DNA from: JADHUC01 sp964623055
GTDB taxonomy: Bacteria; Planctomycetota; Planctomycetia; Pirellulales; Pirellulaceae
Assembly (NCBI GenBank): GCA_964623055.1
Contig: CAZURK010000011.1
Location: 45,731-109,730, forward strand
Direction: 5' to 3'
DNA length: 64,000 bases
The stretch's first letter is position 1; every line of letters begins with the position of its first letter. A program made the position numbers and the translations under genes. The notes under the pieces are model-generated. The model was given only the letters and a program-made list of their open reading frames with translations, was not told the origin of the DNA and searched no databases. Below are positions 45,617-54,463 of this stretch, piece after piece.

Positions 45617-48600
45617 ATGAGCTCTACAACCAAACTCTCCCCGGCGGCAGTTGTCAGTTCTACTGTCCTGGTTTCCATTGCCACGGCCGTCTGTGCGGGC
45701 GCATCAGACAACGGGACAAGCGACGTCCCGACTAAGATGGCGGCAAACGGCGGTCTGATTGTCTACATCGGTTGTGGCGACGGCCGAGCACTGATGGAAC
45801 AGGCGCGTCACGGAAACGTCGTGCTGCATGGATTGGCGGCCGACGAATCCGAAGTGGCGAAGGTGCGCGGTTTCATTGCGTCACGCGGAGTACACGGCCG
45901 TGTGTCCGTCAGTTGGCACGGCGCTGCCAAGAAGCTGCCCTACGCGGACCATCTTGTCAATCTGGTTGTGGTGCCGGATCAATCGGTCGTCTCACAGTTA
46001 GAGGCCCCGATCGAAGATATCGTCCGTGTTTTGTGTCCGGACGGCGTGGCCATGCTGGCGGAAAAGGCCGCAGGGGCATTGGCGGACGATCCGGAGGCAC
46101 TGATCAGTTCTTTGCTCAGCAATCCACGCATCGACCATGTGGAAACCATCGTGGACGAAGGCACATGGCTAAAGATCCAAAAGAAGCGACCGACAGGCAT
46201 GGCGGATTGGACGCACTTTCGTTACGGGCCGGAGGGCAATGCGGTGTCTCCGGACACGCTGGTGGGAGTACCCAACAGCGTGCGGTGGATTGCCGACTCA
46301 CGGGCTTGGCCGAAGACGCACTTCGATCACATTTTCGCAGCAGCGTCGGCTGGCGGGCGGCTCTTCTGCATCTGTGATGAAAGCCCGGCCGGTTTTCAGG
46401 TTCCGCGACAGCTCTATCTGATCGCGCGGGACGCGTACAACGGGATCCTGCTATGGAAACGCCCACTTCCGGCCAAACTGGTCGCCAAAGTGTGGCACCA
46501 TGGAATCAGGCACGACGCCTGGCTGGTCAACAACCTGGTGGCCGTCGGCGAGCATGTATTTGTTTCAGATCTTGGCAGAGTGCTCAAGCTGGATGCTGCG
46601 ACCGGAGAGATCGTCAGAACCTATGAAGGTATTGAATCCCGGCAAATGGCCGTTGCCAAAGGAAACTTGTTTGTTACGGGTAATGACAAAGCAACTCCTC
46701 TGCAATGCCTGGATGCAGAAACCGGAATGCGTCGTTGGAAGTACGCCAACAACGTCGAACACTTCATCAGCGGCGGCGATCGAGTGTTCTTCGTCGACTT
46801 GGATGGACAAACCGTCTGCCTTGACGCCGATACGGGCCAGCCGACGTGGCGAAAGGACTACAAGGACGTTTGGGAGGGCGTGGATCGCCTGACGTTCAGA
46901 CGTGTGGTCTCGTGCGACGAAGATATTCTGGTCACGAGCGGGCAGACAAAATCGTCTGTGCTCCAGGGCATTTCCACCAGCGATGGTCGCCATTTGTGGT
47001 CCTTTGAATATACCGACCCCTACCACAATTTCCGCAACTCGTCGAAAAACGCGTTCATCCTGGACGGCCTGATCTGGGTCAACCGAGAGAATCCCAGCGG
47101 AATCTCGAACGACAACAGTTGGGTAGCGTTGGAGCCGTCGACCGGAGAAATCAAGAGGAACGTGCCTTATGGCCCAATTATCTCTCGCTGCCGGCCGGCG
47201 CAGGCCACCCAGCGGTTTTTCTTCTGCGGCAGCTTCGACGTATGCGATCAGCAGACCGGAGCGTTTCACCGGATACGCGCTGCACGAAACAGTTGCGGAT
47301 TTGGTAACCTGCTCGCCAATGGTCTCGTTTACTGTTTTCCTCAATCCTGCGAATGCGATGCGTTTCTTCGAGGCAATTTGGCGTTCACTTCCTCTGAATC
47401 GAATCGCCAAGCCGACGCGCAAGACGCCCAGAATCGAGAACCACTTGTCAAAGGCCCCGCCTTTGCGTGGGCAGCCGAGACGCGTGCCGAATTCGATCCG
47501 GCGGCCGCTGAGAGAGTCTCGGAGGAGGCATGGTCGTGTTACCGTCACGACGCTCGCCGCAGCGGCGCGACACAAGCGTTGGTACCGGTCGACCTGCAAA
47601 ACGCGTGGAAGGCGCGGATCGTTCATGCCGATCTCGATAAGCGTGATTTGTCCTGCAACGCACAGACGGGCAACGATCCGATTTCGGCTCCGGTAACGGT
47701 TGCGGGCATGGTCTTCGTCGCCGTCAAGGATCGTCACCAGGTGACGGCGCTGGATGCGGCGACGGGATCTGAACGCTGGCGTTTTACCGCAGGAGGCCGA
47801 ATCGACTCACCACCCACGATCTATGGCGGGCTTTGCTTGTTCGGCAGCCATGACGGATGGACCTACTGTCTGCGGGCTCGAGACGGAGCAATGGTCTGGC
47901 GGTTTCGCGGGGCGCCGAGCGATCGACTGATTGTGGTAGATCATCAATTGGAGTCTGCGTGGCCGGTCAGCGGCAGTGTTTTGGTAGAAAATGGTGTGCT
48001 CTATGCCGCAGCCGGACGTCACACAGAACTGGATGGCGGGTTGGTGGTTTATGCCATGGATCCGTGGACCGGAAAGGTCATCTGGAAAACCCGAAAGGCC
48101 CGGAAGGAAGAGAACAGTTTCGACCGCTGCCACATCATGAGAATGGATTGGGTCGAGAATGGATCACAAACGTGGTGGGGTCGAGAAAGGAAGAACAAGT
48201 TCTGCTACCGAGTCTCTTACCAGGAGCCAGTCAGTTTGGGCGGATTGCTCGCGAGCGACCGCGATTCGGTCTACCTGGGCTCCTGGCCGTATGGTCCTCC
48301 GAGAGAAACGAAAGAAGACTCCAAAGGTAATTTCGTTCAGACCAAGAACGGCTTCTTCGACTCCACATGGAACTTCAGAAACTGGTGGATGGATCGGCGG
48401 ATCGGAGGCCATCTGTTATCGTTCAACAAGGACCGGACATTCGCGATCAGAATGAAAGGCTTCGCCCACAGATGGACCTATAAGGCCAATCTGCACGAAA
48501 CCGCAAAGCAGTTCGAATTACTGGCCCAGAGCAAGGACATCCCGGAAGAGTTTTTCATTCTCAGGTCTACGATGAAAGTGCCCGCCGATTGGGTCCGCGA

Positions 48601-48844
48601 GATACCGGTTGTGGGTGAAGCCATGGCCCTGAGCCAAGAGACACTATTCGTTGCAGGGGCACCCGATTTGCCTGATGCCAAAGGTGGACTCTTGATTGCG
48701 TATTCCGCCGAAAACGGGGAGCCGCTGGCGGAATACAGGCTCGACGCGCCGCCGGTCTTCGATGGAATGGCCGCGACCGCCGGTAGACTGTTTCTTTCAG
48801 CAAGAGATGGCACACTTCTCTGTTTCTCCGGCGAAGAGAATTGA
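45617..48844 (+). CDS. exported methyltransferase-like / PQQ propeller fusion, copy 2
   Basis: A 1075-residue paralogue of the protein at 28412. ATG 45617 follows GAGGAGGCGATC. The signal peptide (PAAVVSSTVLVSIATAVCAG) is followed by a class I methyltransferase-like domain at residues about 45-160 (GGLIVYIGCGDG, LHGLAADESEVAK, LPYADHLVNLVVVPD, IVRVLCPDG). The propeller follows with matching landmarks: DWTHFRYGPEGNAVS, LIARDAYNGILLWKRPL, CLDAETGMRRWKYA, SCYRHDARRSGATQA, LDAATGSERWRFTAGGRIDS and the end DAPPVFDGMAATAGRLFLS. Divergence between the two copies is substantial but collinear throughout, so both are kept as full-length proteins. Confidence 0.83.
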   Translation: MSSTTKLSPAAVVSSTVLVSIATAVCAGASDNGTSDVPTKMAANGGLIVYIGCGDGRALMEQARHGNVVLHGLAADESEVAKVRGFIASRGVHGRVSVSWHGAAKKLPYADHLVNLVVVPDQSVVSQLEAPIEDIVRVLCPDGVAMLAEKAAGALADDPEALISSLLSNPRIDHVETIVDEGTWLKIQKKRPTGMADWTHFRYGPEGNAVSPDTLVGVPNSVRWIADSRAWPKTHFDHIFAAASAGGRLFCICDESPAGFQVPRQLYLIARDAYNGILLWKRPLPAKLVAKVWHHGIRHDAWLVNNLVAVGEHVFVSDLGRVLKLDAATGEIVRTYEGIESRQMAVAKGNLFVTGNDKATPLQCLDAETGMRRWKYANNVEHFISGGDRVFFVDLDGQTVCLDADTGQPTWRKDYKDVWEGVDRLTFRRVVSCDEDILVTSGQTKSSVLQGISTSDGRHLWSFEYTDPYHNFRNSSKNAFILDGLIWVNRENPSGISNDNSWVALEPSTGEIKRNVPYGPIISRCRPAQATQRFFFCGSFDVCDQQTGAFHRIRAARNSCGFGNLLANGLVYCFPQSCECDAFLRGNLAFTSSESNRQADAQDAQNREPLVKGPAFAWAAETRAEFDPAAAERVSEEAWSCYRHDARRSGATQALVPVDLQNAWKARIVHADLDKRDLSCNAQTGNDPISAPVTVAGMVFVAVKDRHQVTALDAATGSERWRFTAGGRIDSPPTIYGGLCLFGSHDGWTYCLRARDGAMVWRFRGAPSDRLIVVDHQLESAWPVSGSVLVENGVLYAAAGRHTELDGGLVVYAMDPWTGKVIWKTRKARKEENSFDRCHIMRMDWVENGSQTWWGRERKNKFCYRVSYQEPVSLGGLLASDRDSVYLGSWPYGPPRETKEDSKGNFVQTKNGFFDSTWNFRNWWMDRRIGGHLLSFNKDRTFAIRMKGFAHRWTYKANLHETAKQFELLAQSKDIPEEFFILRSTMKVPADWVREIPVVGEAMALSQETLFVAGAPDLPDAKGGLLIAYSAENGEPLAEYRLDAPPVFDGMAATAGRLFLSARDGTLLCFSGEEN

Positions 48845-48888
48845 ACGGCTGCACAATGACTTCAAGGTATACGAAAAGCCAAATCGGT

Positions 48889-48954
48889 CGTAGCCGCGTT
48901 CGCCAGAGCGCGGGTTTACCGGCATCCGACCGCACTCTGGCGAGTGCGGCTACG
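48889..48954. repeat. intergenic palindrome (CGTAGCCGCG...TCGCCAGA family)
   Basis: Arms of about 25 bases (48889-48913 and 48930-48954) pair with about three mismatches around 16 bases. It lies between two co-directional genes, 45 bases after the PQQ stop and 44 bases before the sulfatase start. It shares its TCGCCAGAG core with the element at 45447. Confidence 0.75.
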
Positions 48955-48997
48955 GTTTTGAAGCCGCTTCTTTGAATCAACGACGAAAGAGCCAACC

Positions 48998-50956
48998 GTG
49001 AACCACAACAATCAAAGAGCCCTCGTCGTCATGTGCCTTCTTGTTGCTCTGTTGCCGGGCCTATGTCTGGGCGTCTCGGCCGCCGAGTCGTCGCGCAGAC
49101 CTAACATAGTCTTCTTCCTCGCCGATGATATGGGCTGGATGGACACGACGGTGAATGGCAGCCAGTACTACGAGACGCCCAATATGGAGCGTTTGGCCAA
49201 ACGTAGCATGCTGTTCACCGACGCGTACGCTGCCAATCCGCTCTGCTCGCCCACTCGTGCCAGCATCATGACCGGCAAGTACCCCGCGCGGCTGCACATC
49301 ACCACGCCGGCGTGCCATCTGCCGCCCATGCCGCCAGGCACGCCCGAGTTCGCCGACAAGGCAGCGCCCACGCAGAAAGTGATCCTGCCGCGCAGTCGAC
49401 GATTCTTGCCGCCCGAAGAGTACACCATCGCCGAGGCGCTCCGCGATGCGGGGTACGAGACCGCACACGTCGGCAAGTGGCATCTGGGTCTGAAGCCCGA
49501 GCACTGGCCCGAGGCACAGGGTTTTGATGTGTCGTTCCACGGCGCACCCGATCCCGGGCCACGCAGCTATTTCTCGCCCTACCAATTCCCGGCGGGCACG
49601 GTGACCAACGGGCCTGAGGGCGAATACATCACCGACCGCGCGACGGACGAGGCGATCAAGTTCATCAACGCGAACAAGGACGGCCCGTTCTTGCTGCACA
49701 TGTGGCACTACGCCGTGCACGGGCCGTGGGGGCACAAGGAGGAGATCACCACACGCTTCGTCAGCAAGAAGGATCCCCGCGGCAAACAAGCCAACCCCAT
49801 CATGGCGTCGATGCTGTGGAGTGTTGACGAGAGCTTGGGCCGCATTATGGATAAGCTTGACGAGCTTGGCATCGCCGACGACACGATCATCATTTTCTTC
49901 TCTGACAACGGGGGAAACGTGCACAGTAACCGCGGCGACGACCACAAGTTGGCGCAGATCAATCCGGGGCATCGGCGCTGGCCGTTCCTGCAGGATTGGC
50001 GCAAGTACGCCGGCGAGTTGGGGCCCACGAACAACGCGCCGCTCCGCGGGGGCAAGGCGTCCATATTCGAAGGCGGCACCCGCGTGCCCATGCTGGTCTG
50101 CTGGCCAGGAGTCGTACAGGCCGGCTCGCGCTGTTCCGATGTGGTCAGCAGCGTGGACTGGTACCCAACTATGCTCGCGATGGCCGGCGTCAAGCCTGTG
50201 GCGGGGAAGATTCTTGATGGCGAGAGCTTGGCGCCGCTGTTGACACGGACCAGCAAACTGGACCGCGACGCGATCTTCTGCCACTTCCCACATGGCTTCG
50301 GCAAACGCAGCCCGGCGGCGACCTATGTGCGCCAGGGCGACTGGAAGCTCATTCGCGTCTATGGCACAAGTCAGCAATTCCCCGACGACTTCATGTTGTA
50401 CAACGTGAAGGACGACATCGGCGAGACGGCCAACCTGGCCGGCGAATTTCCAGTCAAGGTCAAAGAACTCGACGCGTTAATCACACAACACCTCAAGGAC
50501 ACAGATGCCGCCGTGCCGATATCCAACCCGGCGTACAATCCGAAAACGGAGCCCGTCGCCGGCTGGCGTGCACTCGGCTCGTGCGAAATAGCACTCCAGG
50601 ACGGTTGCCTCGTGATGATCAGCAAGGAAGGACGCGTGCAGATGCACACGGACCAAGTGCCGTCGGTCGGCGGCAAACTGACACTGCGGTTTCGCATGCG
50701 CGCGCAAGGCGAGCGGTTCGGCATTGTGTATTGGGCCACGCCAAAGCAGCCACAGTTTGTCCGCGAATTGCGTACAGACTTCGAGCCCCAGTTCGACGGA
50801 CAATGGCACGAATACGCAGTCACCTTCGAGCCCACCGAGCCCATCGTCAAGATCCGCTTCGACGCGATTATCACCCCCGGCCGTGTCGAACTGGACTGGA
50901 TGCGACTGTGCAAGGAAGACGGGGCCACCGCGAAGGCATGGGAATTCGAAGAATAG
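48998..50956 (+). CDS. exported sulfatase (arylsulfatase family, formylglycine type)
   Basis: A 652-residue protein starting at GTG 48998 with a signal peptide ending GVSAAE. The sulfatase signature is intact: metal-binding D43/D44 in LADDMGW, C83-S-P-T-R87 (the cysteine converted to formylglycine), then ASIMTGKYPAR, AHVGKWHLG, and FFSDNGGNVHSN. These enzymes remove sulfate esters from sugars; planctomycetes carry many of them. Residues about 515-652 are an extra beta-rich module (GKLTLRFRMRAQGERFGIVY, EPIVKIRFDAIITPGRVELD) like those attached to other planctomycete sulfatases. Only one sulfatase is in the window and no maturase (FGE or anSME) gene is seen here. Confidence 0.93.
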   Translation: MNHNNQRALVVMCLLVALLPGLCLGVSAAESSRRPNIVFFLADDMGWMDTTVNGSQYYETPNMERLAKRSMLFTDAYAANPLCSPTRASIMTGKYPARLHITTPACHLPPMPPGTPEFADKAAPTQKVILPRSRRFLPPEEYTIAEALRDAGYETAHVGKWHLGLKPEHWPEAQGFDVSFHGAPDPGPRSYFSPYQFPAGTVTNGPEGEYITDRATDEAIKFINANKDGPFLLHMWHYAVHGPWGHKEEITTRFVSKKDPRGKQANPIMASMLWSVDESLGRIMDKLDELGIADDTIIIFFSDNGGNVHSNRGDDHKLAQINPGHRRWPFLQDWRKYAGELGPTNNAPLRGGKASIFEGGTRVPMLVCWPGVVQAGSRCSDVVSSVDWYPTMLAMAGVKPVAGKILDGESLAPLLTRTSKLDRDAIFCHFPHGFGKRSPAATYVRQGDWKLIRVYGTSQQFPDDFMLYNVKDDIGETANLAGEFPVKVKELDALITQHLKDTDAAVPISNPAYNPKTEPVAGWRALGSCEIALQDGCLVMISKEGRVQMHTDQVPSVGGKLTLRFRMRAQGERFGIVYWATPKQPQFVRELRTDFEPQFDGQWHEYAVTFEPTEPIVKIRFDAIITPGRVELDWMRLCKEDGATAKAWEFEE

Positions 50957-50974
50957 CACTAGCCCGGATTATTC

Positions 50975-51032
50975 AAGCCTGAAGCGCAAGCGAAGGAACC
51001 CGACGCAGTTCCTTCGCTTGCGCTTCAGGCTT
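50975..51032. terminator. perfect 25-bp hairpin between convergent genes
   Basis: The arms at 50975-50999 and 51008-51032 are exact reverse complements (25 of 25, starting AAGCCTGAAGCGC) around an 8-base loop. It lies between the convergent ends of the sulfatase (50956) and the alpha/alpha-toroid gene (51044). It lacks a long T-run, so intrinsic termination is not certain, but it could stop transcription in both directions or be another repetitive palindrome. Confidence 0.75.
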
Positions 51033-51043
51033 ACATTTCCACC

Positions 51044-52081
51044 CTACCCCCGTTCAAAGTGATTGAGCACGTAGTAGGCGAAGTATGTCAGCCATTTGCT
51101 GGGCTTTCCCTTCTCCTCGACATCTGCCAGCATCTTCCCGTTCAGTGAGTTTTGCATAATCCACTTCCCGTCGAACGTCATCTTTTCCTTGATGACCTTC
51201 AGAGGTTTCTTCAACTTCGGACTCATGGGTGTGCCGAGAAGTGCCAGAGCGTACATGGCCTCCAGGATGTCCGAGTTGTAGTGCAAAGGGAATCCAAACC
51301 TGAGCCAACCGGGTTTTGGCCGTCGCGTCCCGATTCCCTCGCTGGCCAGGAACTGTTCACGCCGCTCGCCGATCCATCCCTTCACCGTCTCTCCTTTGGG
51401 CAAGGCGGCGCGTTTCGGGGCTCGCTCGAGGATCTCCTGCCACTGGCGCAAGTTGCCGGGGGAATAGACGTGGACCTCGTGCTGCAGAAGCTTCTCGACC
51501 AGTAGCTTGATGGCGGAGCCTATGGTTGTAGATCGTTTCTTCGGGGGCACCTGCGCAAACGCCAGCAGCAGTTTTGGCTGCGCCATGTAACACCGGGAGA
51601 GGAGGCTGTAGTCCATGGCAGCGCACTTGATACCGTCGTCGTCAACGATGCGCGCAGCCAAAGCTTCTGTCTCCTGCCTCACAACCCGGTGGTTGCCGTA
51701 ACCCAATCGCGCGAGTGCGGCGAGTATGTTGGCGGTCAGACAATGCCCTCCGGTCTTCTGCACCCACTTACGTTCGTCAATGATGCAATCGACTGCCTTG
51801 GCGATACGAGGATCCTTCCCGTCCGCCAGGAACTGGCCAAGAAAAATGAGCTGCCAGTAGATGCCCGTATACTTCCAGTAGGCACGGTCGTCAGCGTCCC
51901 AGGAATTGGGCGCGCCCTCGAGAATCGCCTGCGTGACGCCGTATTCCGTCAGTCGAGACTTCGCCCGCGATACCTTCGCCGCTCTGGCCGACATCCCAAG
52001 CAAGTTCTTCAGCGTGAGATAGCGGACGGGAGGATTGTCCTCCTCCAAGAGCCAGTCCATCGTACTGTCGAGGATCTTCAT
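51044..52081 (-). CDS. alpha/alpha-toroid (terpenoid-cyclase-like) protein
   Basis: A 345-residue cytosolic protein with AAGGAG before the ATG at 52081. Its sequence (MDWLLEEDNPPVRYLTLKNL, then LGQFLADGKDPRIAKAVDCI, GGHCLTANILAALARLGYG, FPLHYNSDILEAMYALALLG) matches a widespread bacterial family with a prenyltransferase/terpene-cyclase-like helical barrel. Members are frequently mislabelled as nitrogen fixation protein NifH; there is no P-loop here, so that label should be avoided. Substrate and role unknown. It opens the long minus-strand block to 63284 read from the other end. Confidence 0.7.
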   Translation of the reverse strand: MKILDSTMDWLLEEDNPPVRYLTLKNLLGMSARAAKVSRAKSRLTEYGVTQAILEGAPNSWDADDRAYWKYTGIYWQLIFLGQFLADGKDPRIAKAVDCIIDERKWVQKTGGHCLTANILAALARLGYGNHRVVRQETEALAARIVDDDGIKCAAMDYSLLSRCYMAQPKLLLAFAQVPPKKRSTTIGSAIKLLVEKLLQHEVHVYSPGNLRQWQEILERAPKRAALPKGETVKGWIGERREQFLASEGIGTRRPKPGWLRFGFPLHYNSDILEAMYALALLGTPMSPKLKKPLKVIKEKMTFDGKWIMQNSLNGKMLADVEEKGKPSKWLTYFAYYVLNHFERG

Positions 52082-52199
52082 CGCAGGCTCCTTCGTTCAA
52101 ACGCTGCTAGTGCGTGTCGCACGGACGTGCAGCGTCGCCGACGCCGTGAATCATAGGTCCAAACGGCGAAAAGCCCGCTACGGTTATCCCGAATGCGCT

Positions 52200-53159
52200 C
52201 TAGAGCTCACTCAACCCCGCCTCGCTGATCGTTTTTCGGAGATGGGCAATGGCTTGGTCGTAGTCGTGTTCACCGACGTATTCCATGATCAACGGCGCTT
52301 TAGGTGTGCGCGCGGCAACCAGCTTCACGAACTTCGGATAGTCGAGATCGCCCTGACCCGCCGGCACGCCCTGGCGCACGTGCAGCTTTCGGTCCTTGGC
52401 ATGCAGGCAGTCGATCCATGGTTCGAGCTGATCGAACATCTCTTCAAGATCGTTCAACTCCAACAGATTGGCCGGATCCAAGAGCGCTCGGATGCGCGGC
52501 GAGTCGACCTCCTCCAGGAAGATGCGCGTGCGTTTGGCGCTGGCAAAGAAGCTCTGGAAGAACGGCTCGACCAGGACGGTGGCGTCGTAGGCGTCTGCGA
52601 TCTTCGCCAGTTGCTTTGCCGTGGCGACCGTCATCTTCCAGACTTCCTCCTGGAAGTAGTGGTGAACCGGCGGTGCGGGGCCTTCAGCGTGGTAGTGTCC
52701 GGCCTCGGTAATGAAGCAACGAACGCCCATGTGACCGCCCACTTTCATCATGTCCTCGAAGTAGGCAAGGTTAGCCTTGCGTTCCGCTTCGTCCGGATGG
52801 ATCAGATTCGTATAGACGCCCATGCTGTGGATCGAGATGCCGGCCGAACGATAGGTATCGGCGATCTCCTTGCAGCGATCGGCGGTAAAGTCCGACAAGT
52901 CGTTTCGGTTGTTGTATTTCCAGTAGTTGCTGTCGGATTGTGTAAGGAACAACTGGATTGTGCGAACGTTGCGCTTGGCCAATTCCTCTGCAAGCTTGCG
53001 GTTCGTGAATGTCCGAAACCCCGTGGTAGCCATTCCGACTACGACTCCGCCCTTCTGTTCCGCGTCTTCCTTCGCAAACGCCTGCGAAGCGGCGGCGAGC
53101 GGCAAGACCGCAGCACCGGCTTTCAGCGCTTCGCGTCGTGTGAACTGATACTTCGACAT
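52200..53159 (-). CDS. Tat-exported sugar phosphate isomerase/epimerase-like protein
   Basis: A 319-residue protein with a twin-arginine signal (FTRREALKAGAAVLPLAAAS, ending QAFA). The mature part is a xylose-isomerase-like TIM barrel: GMATTGFRTFTNRKLAEELA, IHSMGVYTNLIHPDEAERKA, VLVEPFFQSF (a metal-binding E is expected in VEP), LDPANLLELND, and a terminal LIMEYVGEHDYDQAI. These proteins bind a divalent metal and isomerise, epimerise or eliminate on sugars. Recent work places several in 3-keto-sugar processing. In planctomycetes they are often exported beside Gfo/Idh/MocA proteins, as here (56050). Confidence 0.82.
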   Translation of the reverse strand: MSKYQFTRREALKAGAAVLPLAAASQAFAKEDAEQKGGVVVGMATTGFRTFTNRKLAEELAKRNVRTIQLFLTQSDSNYWKYNNRNDLSDFTADRCKEIADTYRSAGISIHSMGVYTNLIHPDEAERKANLAYFEDMMKVGGHMGVRCFITEAGHYHAEGPAPPVHHYFQEEVWKMTVATAKQLAKIADAYDATVLVEPFFQSFFASAKRTRIFLEEVDSPRIRALLDPANLLELNDLEEMFDQLEPWIDCLHAKDRKLHVRQGVPAGQGDLDYPKFVKLVAARTPKAPLIMEYVGEHDYDQAIAHLRKTISEAGLSEL

Positions 53160-53184
53160 GTCTGTGCCTTTCGTGTTGAAGATT

Positions 53185-54390
53185 CTACTCGATGGTCACC
53201 TTCGGCGGATCGACGAAATCGTTACACAACGCCGCCGCTTGTTCGACCGTCATTTCGCCGTCTTGCACCCAGACGCGATACTTGACCGTCAGATCCTTGC
53301 CCTCATCCAGGTCGTATGGGAAGAAAGAGCCGAAGCGGCCGTACGTTCGTTCGTTGTACTCTGTGGGCTTGTGGTTTTCAGGATGGTCGAGGTAGAGGAC
53401 CGTGTACCGTCTTTCGTCCAACACGAAACTGATCGCATCCCACGGCAAGTCGAAAGCGCTGCCTCGGGCCTGCCCCAGTTCGCCTTTACCGTCCGGGCGG
53501 AGGTAATACGTCTCTCGTTCCGTGCCCTCAGCCACCTCTTGATCCGCGCGAAACTGCACTCCGGCGTGTGCGGCGTTGCCGTCCAGCCTGACCGGCCCGC
53601 CGGCTGTCGACAGCCGCGAATTGAACTCGATCAACGTTCCGCCCGGCACGTTGTAGACGGCCAACTCCCGTTTTTCCTTCAGATACACGTCGTTCTTGGA
53701 GCCACGCCAATCGACCGACGCAAGATGTCGCCCCAGCACTGGGCCGGCCTCTTCGGCTAGAAAGCCCGCATGCGTCTGCGGCGTTGTTTGCCCCGACCAC
53801 GTGTTGGCCTTCTGTCCGTCCCCGTACGTTATGCGGTTGTAGCCGAAGAAAATGCCTCGATGATGCGGGTATTTCCCACCGGAGCCCTTGGTAATGAACC
53901 GCGTGCCTGCCGGATCGCATACGTGGTGGTACACCTTGTACGCATCCTCGCGGTTTTCGTCCGTCAACGTCTTGCAGATGTAGTGGACGATGGGTTTGTC
54001 GGCCAGACTCAACTCGGCATACTCGTCCGCTACCTGTTTCCACGAGAACCCTCCTTTCGCCGGTTCATTGGAAAACTGAGCTGTCAGCGTAAGCGACTCG
54101 CCCTGTTTCAGGGCCGGCACGACAAAATGCAGTTCCGATTTCCCTTCCTTGCCATCATTTTGAAGTCCCAACGCGGTTAGCTGGCCAGCGATCAACTTGC
54201 CATCGTCGTCCTTGAGACAAACAGATTTCGCGCCAGCCGGCGCATCTACCGGCAAGCAGACCGGAGTGTTCTGTCGATCGCGCTCGCCGGCATTGATTGT
54301 CAACTTCAGACCTTCGTCGGCCGCATGGGACGAATGAAAGAGACCCAGCAGGCTACTTGTAACCAACGCAATCAAAAGCAGTTTCTTCAT
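53185..54390 (-). CDS. exported PmoA-like protein (DUF6807)
   Basis: The start at 54390 has AGGAG 7 bases upstream and a signal peptide (MKKLLLIALVTSSLLGLFHS ending HAADE), giving 401 residues; the frame is open to 54549 but overlaps the next gene. The signature is KYPHHRGIFFGYNRI, then NTWSGQTTPQTHAG, YYLRPDGKG, and ERTYGRFGSFFPYDLDEGKD. This is the DUF6807 family, often annotated PmoA-like after a methane-monooxygenase label; the real function is unknown and probably carbohydrate related. It lies 26 bases from the isomerase-like gene, suggesting one operon. Confidence 0.85.
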   Translation of the reverse strand: MKKLLLIALVTSSLLGLFHSSHAADEGLKLTINAGERDRQNTPVCLPVDAPAGAKSVCLKDDDGKLIAGQLTALGLQNDGKEGKSELHFVVPALKQGESLTLTAQFSNEPAKGGFSWKQVADEYAELSLADKPIVHYICKTLTDENREDAYKVYHHVCDPAGTRFITKGSGGKYPHHRGIFFGYNRITYGDGQKANTWSGQTTPQTHAGFLAEEAGPVLGRHLASVDWRGSKNDVYLKEKRELAVYNVPGGTLIEFNSRLSTAGGPVRLDGNAAHAGVQFRADQEVAEGTERETYYLRPDGKGELGQARGSAFDLPWDAISFVLDERRYTVLYLDHPENHKPTEYNERTYGRFGSFFPYDLDEGKDLTVKYRVWVQDGEMTVEQAAALCNDFVDPPKVTIE

Positions 54391-54463
54391 CGGAGGGCTC
54401 CTATCGGTGGGAAATGTCGGTCGTCTTTCTTGAGGTGTCTTCGAGTGAATCAATACCGCCACT

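Noticed and set aside
46565..47737. 390-codon minus-strand frame inside the second PQQ fusion
   Set aside because: No start signal or domain; opposite strand is collinear with the first PQQ fusion.
49061..50377. 438-codon minus-strand frame opposite the sulfatase
   Set aside because: The sulfatase motifs on the plus strand are decisive.
51044..52081. Annotation as nitrogenase NifH
   Set aside because: No P-loop or nitrogenase motifs; the label is a common database mistake for this helical-toroid family.
52035..53285. 416-codon plus-strand frame across the isomerase-like gene
   Set aside because: Antisense to a protein with a Tat signal and TIM-barrel motifs.
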